This document shows positions 1-7,774 of a DNA stretch of 64,000 nt, one piece after another. A program made the translations under genes and the position numbers. Every line of letters starts with the position of its first letter. Position 1 is the first letter of the stretch. The notes below the pieces were generated by a model. It was not told the origin of the DNA. It ran no database searches and was given only the letters and a program-made list of their open reading frames with translations. The stretch is from assembly GCF_002220775.1 (NCBI RefSeq), contig NZ_CP019685.1, forward strand, positions 682,001 through 746,000, read 5' to 3'. This DNA comes from Campylobacter sputorum (GTDB taxonomy: Bacteria > Campylobacterota > Campylobacteria > Campylobacterales > Campylobacteraceae).

Positions 1-481
1 CAAACATTTTATCTTGGCCAAGTATATGAAACGCAAGCCAATTAATCAAAAAATCCAATAGAGATTTTGCGTTCATAAGCATATTTTCTTCATTTATAGA
101 TGAAGCTAATTCCTTAACTGTATGTATAAATGTGTTATGATTTTTTTTATGATTTGAGAAAAAATCTTTATTGATTTTAACTTTCTTCATAAGCTTTTCT
201 TCATCATTAAAATGGTAAACGGTGTAGTCTATAACCTCTTGTAAGAAAAAAATCATATCTTTAAAATCAAGTGTTGATAAATTTATCTGTTCTGCTATAT
301 TATTTATCAAATCAACTAGATGTTTATGTTGTTTATCTACTATATCAATACCGGTTTCAAAAGTTTCATTCCAAACAAACATTTTTATTTTAGGTTTATT
401 GAGTAAGTCCACAATCTTTTTATCTACTGATGATATAGCCATAACTAAACTTTCTATATAAATTTCTGTTAATTCTATCAT
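1..481 (-). CDS. Hemerythrin-domain protein, 3' end outside the window
   Basis: The minus-strand reading frame starts at an ATG at 481 and is still open at base 1, so only the first 160 residues are visible. They carry the bacterial hemerythrin pattern: W-N-E-T-F-E-T-G-I at about residues 41–49, V-D-K-Q-H-K-H just after it, Y-H-F-N-D-E-E-K-L-M near residue 95, H-x4-H-x2-F (HKKNHNTF), and W-L-x2-H-I-x3-D near the edge. These His/Glu/Asp residues are the di-iron, oxygen-binding ligands of the family. About 35 residues precede the domain. No clear Shine-Dalgarno sequence is present, so the start is tentative. What lies beyond the edge is unknown; it may end soon or continue into another domain. 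Confidence 0.85.
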   Translation of the reverse strand, partial: MIELTEIYIESLVMAISSVDKKIVDLLNKPKIKMFVWNETFETGIDIVDKQHKHLVDLINNIAEQINLSTLDFKDMIFFLQEVIDYTVYHFNDEEKLMKKVKINKDFFSNHKKNHNTFIHTVKELASSINEENMLMNAKSLLDFLINWLAFHILGQDKMF

Positions 482-646
482 AAATTTGCAAATAAATTTG
501 TTATATTTTAATTTTGTTTATAAATCTATATTTTTTGTTAATAAAATGTAGATTTTTGTATCAATTTTATTAACATATAAAAATTTTGTATTTTTCTTGA
601 CAAAATATCAATATTTGTATATAATACAATTTCGTTTTTTTAAAAA
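482..646. other. AT-rich spacer between hemerythrin gene and tRNA cluster
   Basis: This spacer is very AT-rich and holds the plus-strand tRNA promoter (listed separately) and, by position, the unlocated promoter of the divergent hemerythrin gene. No coding potential is evident. Confidence 0.5.
597..625 (+). promoter_or_regulatory. Consensus sigma70 promoter of the tRNA cluster
   Basis: A perfect -35 box TTGACA (597–602) and a perfect -10 box TATAAT (620–625) are separated by exactly 17 bases. The first tRNA begins 21 bases after the -10 box, consistent with a short leader removed by RNase P. Campylobacter sigma70 promoters usually lack a recognisable -35 box, so this fully consensus arrangement suggests a very strong promoter driving the whole five-tRNA transcript. 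Confidence 0.9.
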
Positions 647-722
647 GTCTTGCTAGCTCAGTCGGTAGAGCATCTCACTTTTAATGAGGGGGCCGTTGGT
701 TCGAATCCAACGCAGGACACCA
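647..722 (+). tRNA. tRNA-Lys (UUU), copy 1
   Basis: This is a 76-base cloverleaf with encoded CCA. The acceptor arm pairs GTCTTGC with GCAGGAC (one G·U pair), the D-arm is standard, the anticodon stem is TCTCA/TGAGG around loop CTTTTAA (anticodon TTT), and the T-loop is TTCGAAT. It is first in a cluster of five and is identical to the last gene of that cluster. Confidence 0.97.
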
Positions 723-753
723 TTGTTATATAAAGTGCGTTACTTTGTGATTT

Positions 754-828
754 GACCCTTTCGTCTAGTGGCTCAGGACATTACATCTCTTTGTAATAAC
801 GTAAGTTCAAATCTTGCAAGGGTCGCCA
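754..828 (+). tRNA. tRNA-Glu-like gene with abnormal 6-base anticodon loop
   Basis: The acceptor (GACCCTT/AAGGGTC), D-arm (GTCT/GGAC with loop AGTGGCTCA), variable region TAAC, T-arm (GTAAG/CTTGC, loop TTCAAAT), discriminator G and encoded CCA match the tRNA-Glu pattern. The anticodon arm is odd: stem TTACA/TGTAA closes on only six bases, TCTCTT, instead of seven, and the expected TTC anticodon is absent. Counting back from the 3' side of the loop gives CTC (also Glu) with U33 kept but an unusual U at position 37. The gene is 75 bases long, one shorter than usual. It may be a degraded copy or an unusual GAG-reading tRNA. Confidence 0.7.
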
Positions 829-831
829 TTT

Positions 832-907
832 GGTCGCTTAGCTCAGTTGGTAGAGCGCCACCCTTACAAGGTGGATGTCATAAGTTCGAGTCTTATAGCG
901 ACCACCA
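832..907 (+). tRNA. tRNA-Val (UAC)
   Basis: This is a 76-base cloverleaf with acceptor GGTCGCT/AGCGACC, anticodon stem CCACC/GGTGG around loop CTTACAA (anticodon TAC) and encoded CCA. It lies three bases after the tRNA-Glu-like gene in the same transcript. Confidence 0.97.
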
Positions 908-921
908 TGTCATTACTTGGT

Positions 922-998
922 GCAGCGGTAGTTCAGCTGGTTAGAATGCCGCCCTGTCACGGCGGAGGTCGCGAGTTCGAGCCTCGTCCGCTGCGCCA
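922..998 (+). tRNA. tRNA-Asp (GUC)
   Basis: This is a 77-base cloverleaf with acceptor GCAGCGG/CCGCTGC, anticodon loop CTGTCAC (anticodon GTC), discriminator G as expected for Asp, and encoded CCA. It is the fourth tRNA of the cluster. Confidence 0.97.
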
Positions 999-1004
999 CT
1001 TCTT

Positions 1005-1080
1005 GTCTTGCTAGCTCAGTCGGTAGAGCATCTCACTTTTAATGAGGGGGCCGTTGGTTCGAATCCAACGCAGGACACCA
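1005..1080 (+). tRNA. tRNA-Lys (UUU), copy 2
   Basis: This gene is base-for-base identical to the tRNA-Lys at 647–722, including the encoded CCA and the two bases after it. It closes the cluster, so the Glu-like, Val and Asp genes sit between two direct repeats. Confidence 0.97.
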
Positions 1081-1169
1081 TTATTTTATATTAGTTTATA
1101 AATTACTTTTTTATGTCATTATAATAAATAAGAATATTTTTTCGATACATTGCAAATTAAGGATAAATA

Positions 1170-1394
1170 ATGTTAAATTTATTATTTTTAATATTTTTGA
1201 TAGTTATTTATGTTAGTTTTCATTATAAAATTTATAAAAGTTTTTTTAGTTCAGTATATATAAAAAATGATTTTTTGTGTTATTTGAATGATGTTTCAAA
1301 TTTATATAGATATAAAAAGATATGTAGACAATGATATAAAATTCTTGTTATAGGAGGGCTATTTTTATCATTACTACAATTTGTCTATTTTTAG
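1170..1394 (+). pseudogene. Small membrane protein gene interrupted by an in-frame TGA
   Basis: An ATG at 1170 is preceded by a good ribosome-binding site (AAGGA, about six bases upstream). The frame encodes 54 residues: an N-terminal hydrophobic helix (residues 2–17), then a polar lysine- and tyrosine-rich stretch ending K-K-I-C-R-Q. It stops at TGA 1332–1334. The same frame then continues for 19 more residues with a second hydrophobic segment (ILVIGGLFLSLLQFVYF) and ends at TAG 1392–1394. I infer a gene for a protein of about 75 residues with two membrane segments, cut by one nonsense mutation; the 54-residue product could still be made. I do not recognise the family. It lies between the tRNA cluster and tmRNA. 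Confidence 0.45.
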
Positions 1395-1718
1395 GATATT
1401 AAAATCATTATAAAATTTTATATTTTACTTATTAATTTTATAATTAATTAGATTTTTTAATATTGCTAACTTATTAAGGCTGTGATAATATATAGTTTAT
1501 TGTTTTATAAAAGTTTTAGTAAAAAAGTTAAATAATCATATAAACTTTGATATAAACTTTTTTAAAATTTGTGACTTAATCTTAACAATTTTTATTTTCA
1601 TTTTTTTTACTATATAAAAAGCTTAAATGTTAACTAATCCATTATTTGCATAATTTTTTAGAAGTATGAGAATTTTTGAATTTTGTTATTTTTTTTAGTT
1701 GATGATTTTTTGTTAAAT
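1395..1718. other. 324-base AT-rich gap, nothing identified
   Basis: This stretch between the small membrane gene and the 3' end of tmRNA has no coding frame worth reporting and no convincing hairpin. The part next to tmRNA has A-rich runs on the tmRNA strand but no stem that would make an intrinsic terminator. Confidence 0.5.
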
Positions 1719-2079
1719 TGGTGGAGATGTGCGGGATCGAACCGCAGTCCAAAAATAAACATCCACAGCATCTACATGTTTAGCAAAAGTGAAAATTTCA
1801 TTTAAAAGAGCTCACTTTCCAAAGCTTTCTTTTAAACTAAGACAAAAAATTCGCACAAATGCTTGTCAGGCATTTGAACTACACTATTTAAAATTACTTG
1901 CTTTTGTGCCTAAATAGTATCAGTACAATGCAAGGCTCAACTGAACCTACGCAGCTTTAGCGTAAGCAGGAGCGAATTTAACGTTATTTGCGTTTAAATT
2001 TAATTTGGATTTTATACGCTATATCCAAAGCGACATGCAACTATGGGTAATCTACTCCTGTCGAAGCCAAATCATCCCC
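1719..2079 (-). ncRNA. ssrA: tmRNA (transfer-messenger RNA)
   Basis: The 361-base RNA begins GGGGATGATTTGGCTTCGAC and ends in a tRNA-Ala-like T-arm (GGTTCGATCCC) and acceptor with encoded CCA. With SmpB it rescues stalled ribosomes by adding a degradation tag. The tag frame lies at 1947–1991. The T-arm, the paired ends GGGGATG/CATCTCC and the tag all support an intact one-piece tmRNA. Confidence 0.97.
1947..1991 (-). other. tmRNA tag-peptide reading frame
   Basis: The resume frame encodes ANNVKFAPAYAKAA followed by TAG. The ANNV start and AKAA end are typical of Campylobacter tags, and the hydrophobic C-terminus is the protease recognition signal. Confidence 0.95.
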
Positions 2080-2093
2080 ATAAAATTTCGCAA

Positions 2094-2122
2094 AATATAC
2101 TATAAAAATATTTAAATGTCAA
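2094..2122 (-). promoter_or_regulatory. Promoter of tmRNA, overlapping the end of the HPt gene
   Basis: On the minus strand a perfect -35 TTGACA (2117–2122) and a -10 TATATT (2094–2099) are 17 bases apart, about 15 bases before the mature 5' end of tmRNA. The -35 box lies inside the last codons of the upstream HPt gene. Confidence 0.85.
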
Positions 2123-2519
2123 GTTTTGTAGGTATTGCTATTATTTTTGGATTTAATATGCTAAAATATTCTTTATCTTCATTTATATCATTTGAAAAAG
2201 AGGTGAATTGATCACTTACTAAAAGTAGCCAGTCTGTAAATTCTGTATTTGCTGGACCTTTTAGCATTCTTGCTTCTTCCATCACATCTTCACACATCAT
2301 TGCTAGTTTTGATATAGTGTCTAATTTCATATAAGAAGCAGATGATTTAATGTTATGAAAAATTCTAAATAGCTCATTTATGCTATCTTTATATAAATCT
2401 TCTCTTTCTAATTTTATAATCAAAGGTTCCATAAGTTCACACATAAGACTATAGTGTGACAAAAAGTCTTCTACCAAATCACTAGGAAAATCTACCTCTA
2501 TGGTTTTTAATATTCCCAC
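2112..2519 (-). CDS. HPt-domain phosphotransfer protein
   Basis: The protein has 135 residues. Residues about 40–100 form a histidine phosphotransfer (HPt) helical bundle. The motif FHNIKSSASYM places the phospho-acceptor histidine at residue 55, matching the family pattern H-x2-K-[GS]-[SA]. No kinase or receiver domain is attached, so it is a stand-alone HPt module, which by family knowledge relays phosphoryl groups between a hybrid kinase and response regulators. No partner lies nearby. The ATG at 2519 is preceded by AAGGAG. The gene ends 32 bases before tmRNA and contains the tmRNA -35 box. Its targets cannot be told from the sequence. Confidence 0.8.
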   Translation of the reverse strand: MGILKTIEVDFPSDLVEDFLSHYSLMCELMEPLIIKLEREDLYKDSINELFRIFHNIKSSASYMKLDTISKLAMMCEDVMEEARMLKGPANTEFTDWLLLVSDQFTSFSNDINEDKEYFSILNPKIIAIPTKLDI

Positions 2520-2667
2520 TTTTACTCCTTGGATTCTTGATTAAGATTGAGTATAAAATTTTTTGATAAAATAAAATTTATATATTTTTTAAATTTTAAT
2601 ATATGTTTGTTAGTATAACACAAAATTATTATATTTTGAAATTTATTATAAAATTTGGGAGAAATAT

Positions 2668-3732
2668 TTGAGTATACTCAATAAAATTTTTTATGAAATA
2701 AAAAATTTATTTACAATAAATAAAACAGATCGTCCTTGGCATATGCCTCTTAGTGCGGCTATATCAACATCTGGACCGATTTTTATTGGAGAAATTTTTG
2801 GATATATCCAACAAGCAACCGTTGCTTCTTTAGCTGGACTTGTTTTTTTATATACATTAAAAACTCCTATTTATCACAGAATGGTAGTGCTTATGGCTTG
2901 TAGTTTTGGTATGATTGTATCATTTGTATTTGGTAGTTTTTCGCATATAAAGCCATCTTTACTTCCTATTATTTTAGGAATTATTACAACAATAACAACT
3001 ATGATAGTGAGATTTTATAAATTGCCAAATCCTGGAAATTTCTTTTTTATAATGATAGCTACTCTTGCAGCTTTTATGCCTTTTAAAACAGAAGCTTTGA
3101 TACAAATTAGTGGTTATTTTATGCTTGGAACTATTTGGGCTTGTTTTGTTTCATTTTTATATGGATTAAGCACTGTTAAATTTATAAAACCAGACCCAAT
3201 ACCAAAAATAAAATATGATGGATTTGATAATGTTGTGCTAGATTCTGTCATAATTGGCGTGTTTGTATCATTTAGTGTATTCTTAGGAAATTTTATGGGT
3301 TTTGAAAAACCTTATTGGGTGCCTATTTCAACACTAGCCATACTTCAAGGAATGACATTAAAAAGCAAATGGACAAGACAGATACATAGAATTTTAGGTA
3401 CTTGTATTGGTATATTTTTAACATATTTACTATTATCTATGTATTTAGATGGATATAAAATAGCAATTTTAATAGCAATTTTAACTTTTTTGATAGAGTT
3501 TAGTATTGTTAGAAATTATGGCATTGCTTCTATTTTTATAACGCCTCTTACGGTTTATATGTCTGAGATAAATGGCGTTTTAAGTGCCGATGCAACATAC
3601 TTAATAGTAGCTAGGCTTGAAGATATAGTGTTTGGTAGCTTTATAGGTTTTATAGGTGGAATTTGTCTACATAGCATTAAATTTAGAAATATTATTCTTA
3701 GACATATAGTTTTGTTTTTTATAAAAAAATAA
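2668..3732 (+). CDS. FUSC-family inner-membrane transporter
   Basis: The protein has 354 residues with about ten predicted membrane helices in two sets (roughly residues 20–165 and 185–350). It resembles the FUSC (fusaric-acid resistance/aromatic acid efflux) family, with the second half opening in the typical way at F-E-K-P-Y-W-V-P-I-S (about residues 212–221) and R-x2-G-T (RILGTCIGIFLTYLL). It lacks the long cytoplasmic C-terminal domain of AaeB-type pumps. The start is TTG at 2668 with GGGAG upstream. Its substrate is unknown. It is followed on the same strand by panB after a gap of about 80 bases. Confidence 0.75.
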   Translation: MSILNKIFYEIKNLFTINKTDRPWHMPLSAAISTSGPIFIGEIFGYIQQATVASLAGLVFLYTLKTPIYHRMVVLMACSFGMIVSFVFGSFSHIKPSLLPIILGIITTITTMIVRFYKLPNPGNFFFIMIATLAAFMPFKTEALIQISGYFMLGTIWACFVSFLYGLSTVKFIKPDPIPKIKYDGFDNVVLDSVIIGVFVSFSVFLGNFMGFEKPYWVPISTLAILQGMTLKSKWTRQIHRILGTCIGIFLTYLLLSMYLDGYKIAILIAILTFLIEFSIVRNYGIASIFITPLTVYMSEINGVLSADATYLIVARLEDIVFGSFIGFIGGICLHSIKFRNIILRHIVLFFIKK

Positions 3733-3810
3733 ATAAGAGTTTAGTTATTTCAGTCTTATTGTAGTTATTTTTTGATAGAATCTTTTGAATATAATTCTTA
3801 TGGAGAAAAT

Positions 3811-4605
3811 GTGAAAAAACTTAGCACAACTGATATTATTTCTAAAAAAAACAGAGAAAAAATAGTTATGATAACAGCTTATGATGCTCTTTTTGCAAGA
3901 TTATTTGATGAATTTGCCGATATGATTTTAATTGGTGATAGTTTAAATATGAGTTTTAAGGGTGAAAGAGATACCATAAGTGCAACTATTGAAGATATGA
4001 TTTATCATACAAAAGCTGTAAAAAATGGTGCAAAAAATAGTTTTATAGTTACAGACATGCCATTTGGTAGCACAACAAATATAAAACATACAATAAAAAA
4101 TGCTATTAAAATTTATAAAGAAACTTCTTGTGATGCAGTAAAAATAGAAGGTGGAAAAAATATAGCTCCACATATAAAAGCTCTTTGTAATGAGGGGATA
4201 AGCGTAGTAGGTCATATAGGTCTTATGCCCCAAAAAGTTAGGTTTGAGGGTGGATATAGGATAAAAGGCAGAGGTGAAGATGGGCTTAATAAATTGCTAG
4301 ATGACGCTTTTGCTATATATGAAGCAGGTGCATTTTGTTTTGTTTTAGAGGGAACTTTAAGTAGCGTTGCAGCTGAAATTTCAAAACAAGTTCCAGTTCC
4401 TGTAATAGGCATAGGAAGCGGTTTGCATGTTGATGGACAGGTTTTAGTTTGGTCTGATATGCTTGGTTTATTTGAAGATTTTAGACCAAAATTTGTAAAG
4501 CAGTATTTAAATGGTGCCACTTTAGTTAAAGAAGCTGTTAAATCATACAAAGATGAAGTGAAAAATTCGCTTTTTCCAAGTGAAAATTTTGAATATAATA
4601 AATAA
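3811..4605 (+). CDS. panB: Ketopantoate hydroxymethyltransferase
   Basis: PanB transfers a hydroxymethyl group from 5,10-methylene-tetrahydrofolate to alpha-ketoisovalerate, the first committed step of pantothenate (coenzyme A) synthesis. Visible motifs are TAYD (residues 22–25), IGDSLNM (41–47, metal-binding Asp43), DMPFG (Asp82), KIEGG, GHIGLMPQ and GIGSG followed by DGQVLVWSDMLGL. I chose GTG 3811 because it has GGAG five bases upstream and gives 264 residues, the usual length; a TTG at 3772 would add 13 poorly conserved residues. A small Sel1-protein gene follows after 9 bases. Confidence 0.95.
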   Translation: MKKLSTTDIISKKNREKIVMITAYDALFARLFDEFADMILIGDSLNMSFKGERDTISATIEDMIYHTKAVKNGAKNSFIVTDMPFGSTTNIKHTIKNAIKIYKETSCDAVKIEGGKNIAPHIKALCNEGISVVGHIGLMPQKVRFEGGYRIKGRGEDGLNKLLDDAFAIYEAGAFCFVLEGTLSSVAAEISKQVPVPVIGIGSGLHVDGQVLVWSDMLGLFEDFRPKFVKQYLNGATLVKEAVKSYKDEVKNSLFPSENFEYNK

Positions 4606-4614
4606 AGGAAGTAT

Positions 4615-5289
4615 ATGAAAATCAGTATTATCGTAAGTTTATTTTTAATGTTTGCAATTAATTTGATTGCTTTTGAAGGTTCAATAAATCAAAAAGAATT
4701 TGATAAAGCTTACGAATACTATAATAAGGGCAAATTTAAAGAAGCACATGATATTTGGAGTAATTTATGTGATAACAAAGATGCACAAAGTTGCACAAAT
4801 TTAGGTTTTATTTTTGATAATGATGACTTGGGTTATAAAAAAGATGAGAAAAAGGCTATGAGTTTATATAAAAAAGCTTGTGATTTAAACGATACTTTAG
4901 GTTGTAAAAATTTAGCCATATCTCAATATAAAGGCGGTAAATCTAGCAAAGATGATTTAGCGCAAGCCTTAAAAAATTTTGAAAAAGCTTGCGAATTAAG
5001 AGATGGTTATTCTTGTACAAATGCTGGTTTTCAGTATGAAAATGCACAAGGAGCAACACAGAGTCTTAATAAAGCTTATGAATATTATGAAAAAGGCTGC
5101 AAGCTGTTAAATGCTATGGGATGTACAAATGTTGGGGGAATGTATGCAAATGGTTTTAGTGTTAAAAGAGATTTTACTAAAGCATTAGAGTATTTTAAGA
5201 AAGGATGTGAACTAGGAGATGATCTAGGTTGCAAATACGAAAAAGAACTTTCTGGGGATGATTTTTTAAAAAATCATATAAAAAAGTAG
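4615..5289 (+). CDS. Secreted Sel1-repeat (Hcp-like) protein
   Basis: The protein has 224 residues with an N-terminal signal peptide ([12 protein letters not shown], about residues 1–19) followed by about five Sel1/TPR-like repeats. Each repeat has a Y-x2-G or KA-x4-Y-x-K-A-C core with regularly spaced cysteines (for example C-D-N-K-D-A-Q-S-C), as in Helicobacter cysteine-rich proteins (Hcp), where the pairs form disulfides. Such proteins are periplasmic or secreted interaction scaffolds; the partner is unknown. It is 9 bases after panB and 10 before ruvB, so the three are probably co-transcribed. Three other Sel1-type loci occur in the window (8081–8616, 8610–9380, 50307–50870). Confidence 0.85.
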   Translation: MKISIIVSLFLMFAINLIAFEGSINQKEFDKAYEYYNKGKFKEAHDIWSNLCDNKDAQSCTNLGFIFDNDDLGYKKDEKKAMSLYKKACDLNDTLGCKNLAISQYKGGKSSKDDLAQALKNFEKACELRDGYSCTNAGFQYENAQGATQSLNKAYEYYEKGCKLLNAMGCTNVGGMYANGFSVKRDFTKALEYFKKGCELGDDLGCKYEKELSGDDFLKNHIKK

Positions 5290-5299
5290 AATATATAAA

Positions 5300-6313
5300 A
5301 TGGACAGAATAGTAGAGATAGAAAAAACAACATTTGAAAACGAATATGAGAGTTCGCTTCGTCCAACTTCTTTTGATAGTTATATAGGGCAAGAAAAAAT
5401 AAAAGCAAATTTAAAAGTTTTTATAAAAGCGGCTCAAAAAAGAAATGAGTGTTTGGATCATGTGCTTTTTTATGGTCCTCCAGGTTTAGGTAAAACTACG
5501 CTTGCTTGTATAATAGCCAATGAGATGAACTCAAATATAAAAATGGTTTCTGCTCCTACTATAGAAAAAAGCGGGGATTTGGCTGCAATTCTTACAAATT
5601 TACAGCTAGGAGATGTGCTTTTTATTGATGAAATTCATAGGTTGTCTCCTGCTATAGAAGAAATTTTATATCCAGCAATGGAGGATTTTAGACTTGATAT
5701 CATTATAGGTTCAGGTCCAGCTGCTCAAACCATAAAAATAGATATACCAAAATTTACTCTCATAGGGGCAACAACTCGTGCTGGAATGATATCTGCTCCT
5801 CTTAGAGATAGGTTTGGTATGGACTTTAGGTTGCAGTTTTATAAAGATAGTGAACTTTGCAAAATCATACAAAGTGCTTCTTTGAAATTAGATAAAATAT
5901 GTGATGAAAAAGCTGCCCTTGAAATAGCAAAAAGATCTCGCGGTACACCTAGAATAGCCTTGAGATTGTTAAGGCGTATTAGGGATTTTGCTGAGGTTAA
6001 TCACGAAGATGAAATAAATGAAAATAGAGCAAAAGGAGCCCTTAATGCCCTTGGTATAAACGATATTGGTTTTGATGAAAAAGATATTAAATATTTAAAT
6101 GTCTTAGCCTCATCCAATAAACCAATAGGCCTTGGTACTATATCAGCGGCACTTAGTGAAGATGAAAGAACGGTTGAAGATGTTATAGAACCATATTTGT
6201 TAGCAAATGGATATATACAAAGAACCGCAAAAGGTAGGATAGCTAGTGCAAAAACTCTATCTTTTTTTGGTATAAAACATATAAAAGGTCTTTTTGATGA
6301 AAACGACAAATAA
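5300..6313 (+). CDS. ruvB: Holliday junction branch-migration helicase RuvB
   Basis: RuvB is the hexameric AAA+ motor that drives branch migration with RuvA. The 337-residue protein has Walker [10 protein letters not shown] (residues 59–67), Walker B with DEIHR (110–114), sensor 1 [18 protein letters not shown] with the arginine finger, and a C-terminal winged helix ([14 protein letters not shown]…[10 protein letters not shown]). Length and motifs are normal. Its last codons overlap the next gene by about 17 bases, which suggests translational coupling. Confidence 0.97.
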   Translation: MDRIVEIEKTTFENEYESSLRPTSFDSYIGQEKIKANLKVFIKAAQKRNECLDHVLFYGPPGLGKTTLACIIANEMNSNIKMVSAPTIEKSGDLAAILTNLQLGDVLFIDEIHRLSPAIEEILYPAMEDFRLDIIIGSGPAAQTIKIDIPKFTLIGATTRAGMISAPLRDRFGMDFRLQFYKDSELCKIIQSASLKLDKICDEKAALEIAKRSRGTPRIALRLLRRIRDFAEVNHEDEINENRAKGALNALGINDIGFDEKDIKYLNVLASSNKPIGLGTISAALSEDERTVEDVIEPYLLANGYIQRTAKGRIASAKTLSFFGIKHIKGLFDENDK

Positions 6314-7340
6314 TAAATTTTTTATAGCAATTATACTATTTGTATCTTGCTGTGTGTTGTATCTTTTTAAGTCATTTTTGCTCACTATAACTATAGGTGT
6401 TTTGATGGCTGTTTCTACTGCTAGTTTGGAACAAAAGATTATAAAAATAACAAACGGAAGAAAGATCATTTCTGCTATTCTTATAACAATATTATTGTGT
6501 GTATTTTTCTTAGTTCCACTCATTTATGCTGTTATTTCTTTAGCAAAACACGCTAGCGAGATAGATATGAATAATATTTCGATTATTATAGAAAATATTA
6601 AAAATTTTATTTCTAATTTACCAGATAGTTTTTCTTTTTTAGAGCCAAGAATAAAGGCATTTATTTCTAGTATAGATATAAAAGCACTAATTAGTAAATC
6701 TATAGATTATGTAGGCATCATAGGCAAATCTAGTGCAAATTTTGTTATAGATATGGGACTTATTGTTGTATTTTACTTTTTTGCAAATTTATATGGTCCT
6801 TTTTTGATTAAATTTATAAAAGATATAATGCCAATGGAAAAAAATGATTTAGATTTTATATTTTCAGAGCTTGCAAATACAATGAGCGTTGTTATATATT
6901 CAACTATCATAAATGTTGTTTTACAAGGCTCACTTTTTGCGATAATTTCTAGTATATATGGCTATAATCCACTACTTACTGGTGTTTTGTTTGCATTTGC
7001 TTCGCTCATACCAATAGTTGGTGGCGCACTTGTTTATGTCCCAATTACTATTTTTGAAATGACTCAAGGTAATTTGATTGGCGGTATTATTATATTAGTT
7101 TATAGTATTGTTGTGATATCAACAATAGCGGATAACTTTATAAAACCGCTAATAATAGCTTTTATAAACAAAAAAATGGTAGAAAAACCTGCAAATATAA
7201 ATGAATTGCTGATATTTTTCTCTATGTTTGCAGGAATATCTACTTTTGGATTTTGGGGAATTATATTAGGACCTGCAATTGTTACTTTTTTTCTATCAAC
7301 ACTAAAACTATATATGATACTAAACGATAAAGAAGTTTGA
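6297..7340 (+). CDS. AI-2E family (PerM/YdiK-like) permease
   Basis: The protein has about 347 residues with seven or eight membrane helices: a pair near residues 8–35, one near 57–82, a long extracytoplasmic stretch (about 85–145), and a C-terminal block from about 150 to 340 with [13 protein letters not shown], the signature loop of the AI-2E/UPF0118 family. Members transport varied substrates and function as Na+/H+ antiporters or exporters; the substrate cannot be read from the sequence. I prefer ATG 6297 (AAGG eight bases upstream) to TTG 6294. It overlaps the end of ruvB and ends three bases before tRNA-Leu, which is on the other strand. Confidence 0.8.
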   Translation: MKTTNNKFFIAIILFVSCCVLYLFKSFLLTITIGVLMAVSTASLEQKIIKITNGRKIISAILITILLCVFFLVPLIYAVISLAKHASEIDMNNISIIIENIKNFISNLPDSFSFLEPRIKAFISSIDIKALISKSIDYVGIIGKSSANFVIDMGLIVVFYFFANLYGPFLIKFIKDIMPMEKNDLDFIFSELANTMSVVIYSTIINVVLQGSLFAIISSIYGYNPLLTGVLFAFASLIPIVGGALVYVPITIFEMTQGNLIGGIIILVYSIVVISTIADNFIKPLIIAFINKKMVEKPANINELLIFFSMFAGISTFGFWGIILGPAIVTFFLSTLKLYMILNDKEV

Positions 7341-7342
7341 TA

Positions 7343-7430
7343 TGGTGCGATCAGCGAGATTTGAACTCGCACACACGGAGTGCACTACCCCCTCAAGATA
7401 GCGTGTCTACCAATTCCACCATGATCGCAC
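7343..7430 (-). tRNA. tRNA-Leu (GAG)
   Basis: This is an 88-base class II tRNA with acceptor GTGCGAT/ATCGCAC, encoded CCA, anticodon stem CTATC/GGTAG around loop TTGAGGG (anticodon GAG), a long variable arm (TGCACTCCGTGTG region) and T-loop TTCAAAT. It lies downstream of atpE on the same strand, separated by a perfect palindrome. Confidence 0.95.
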
Positions 7431-7442
7431 AAAATAATAGAT

Positions 7443-7464
7443 TTTCCCGCAAATTTGCGGGAAA
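7443..7464. terminator. 22-base perfect palindrome between atpE and tRNA-Leu
   Basis: Bases 7443–7464 form a perfect inverted repeat with a GC-rich core (CCCGC…GCGGG). It lies 8 bases after the atpE stop on the minus strand and is followed by AAAATCTATTATTTT rather than a clean T run. It probably terminates or attenuates atpE transcription and stabilises its mRNA; read-through could feed the tRNA gene. Confidence 0.6.
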
Positions 7465-7471
7465 GTAAATA

Positions 7472-7774
7472 CTAGCCTAATAATGGGTTAGCATAAAGGA
7501 TTATAAGTGCAACAACCAAAGCATAAATAACTTGTGCTTCAATCATCGCAAGAGCAATAAACATAGTTGTTGTTAATTTACCGCCAATTCCTGGGTTTCT
7601 AGCTGTTCCAGAAATGGTAGCAGCAGCTGTATTTCCCATACCTATAGCGCCACCTAAAGCAGCGATACCTAAGCCTAAACCAGCAGCTAAAACAGAATAT
7701 GATCTAATCATCTCACCATCAGCTGCGAATGCAAAACCAGTTAATGCAACAAGTAGAAAAACTATCTTTTTCAT
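7472..7774 (-). CDS. atpE: ATP synthase F0 subunit c
   Basis: Subunit c forms the proton-driven ring of F0. The 100-residue protein has a leader-like N-terminus (M-K-K-I-V-F-L-L-V-A…FA-A-D, about 20 residues), then two hydrophobic helices joined by the polar loop A-R-N-P-G. The second helix (MFIALAMIEAQVIYALVVAL) carries the essential ion-binding glutamate. The start is the ATG at 7774, preceded by GGAGG; an upstream in-frame ATG would add 13 unlikely residues. As in other Campylobacterota the gene stands apart from the main atp operon. A 9-bp stem-loop (7823–7843) lies upstream in its leader or promoter region. Confidence 0.95.
   Translation of the reverse strand: MKKIVFLLVALTGFAFAADGEMIRSYSVLAAGLGLGIAALGGAIGMGNTAAATISGTARNPGIGGKLTTTMFIALAMIEAQVIYALVVALIILYANPLLG

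Noticed and set aside
814-1014. A 66-codon open frame across the tRNA-Val and tRNA-Asp genes
   Set aside because: It lies entirely over structured tRNA genes and has no ribosome-binding site; it is a by-product of tRNA sequence.
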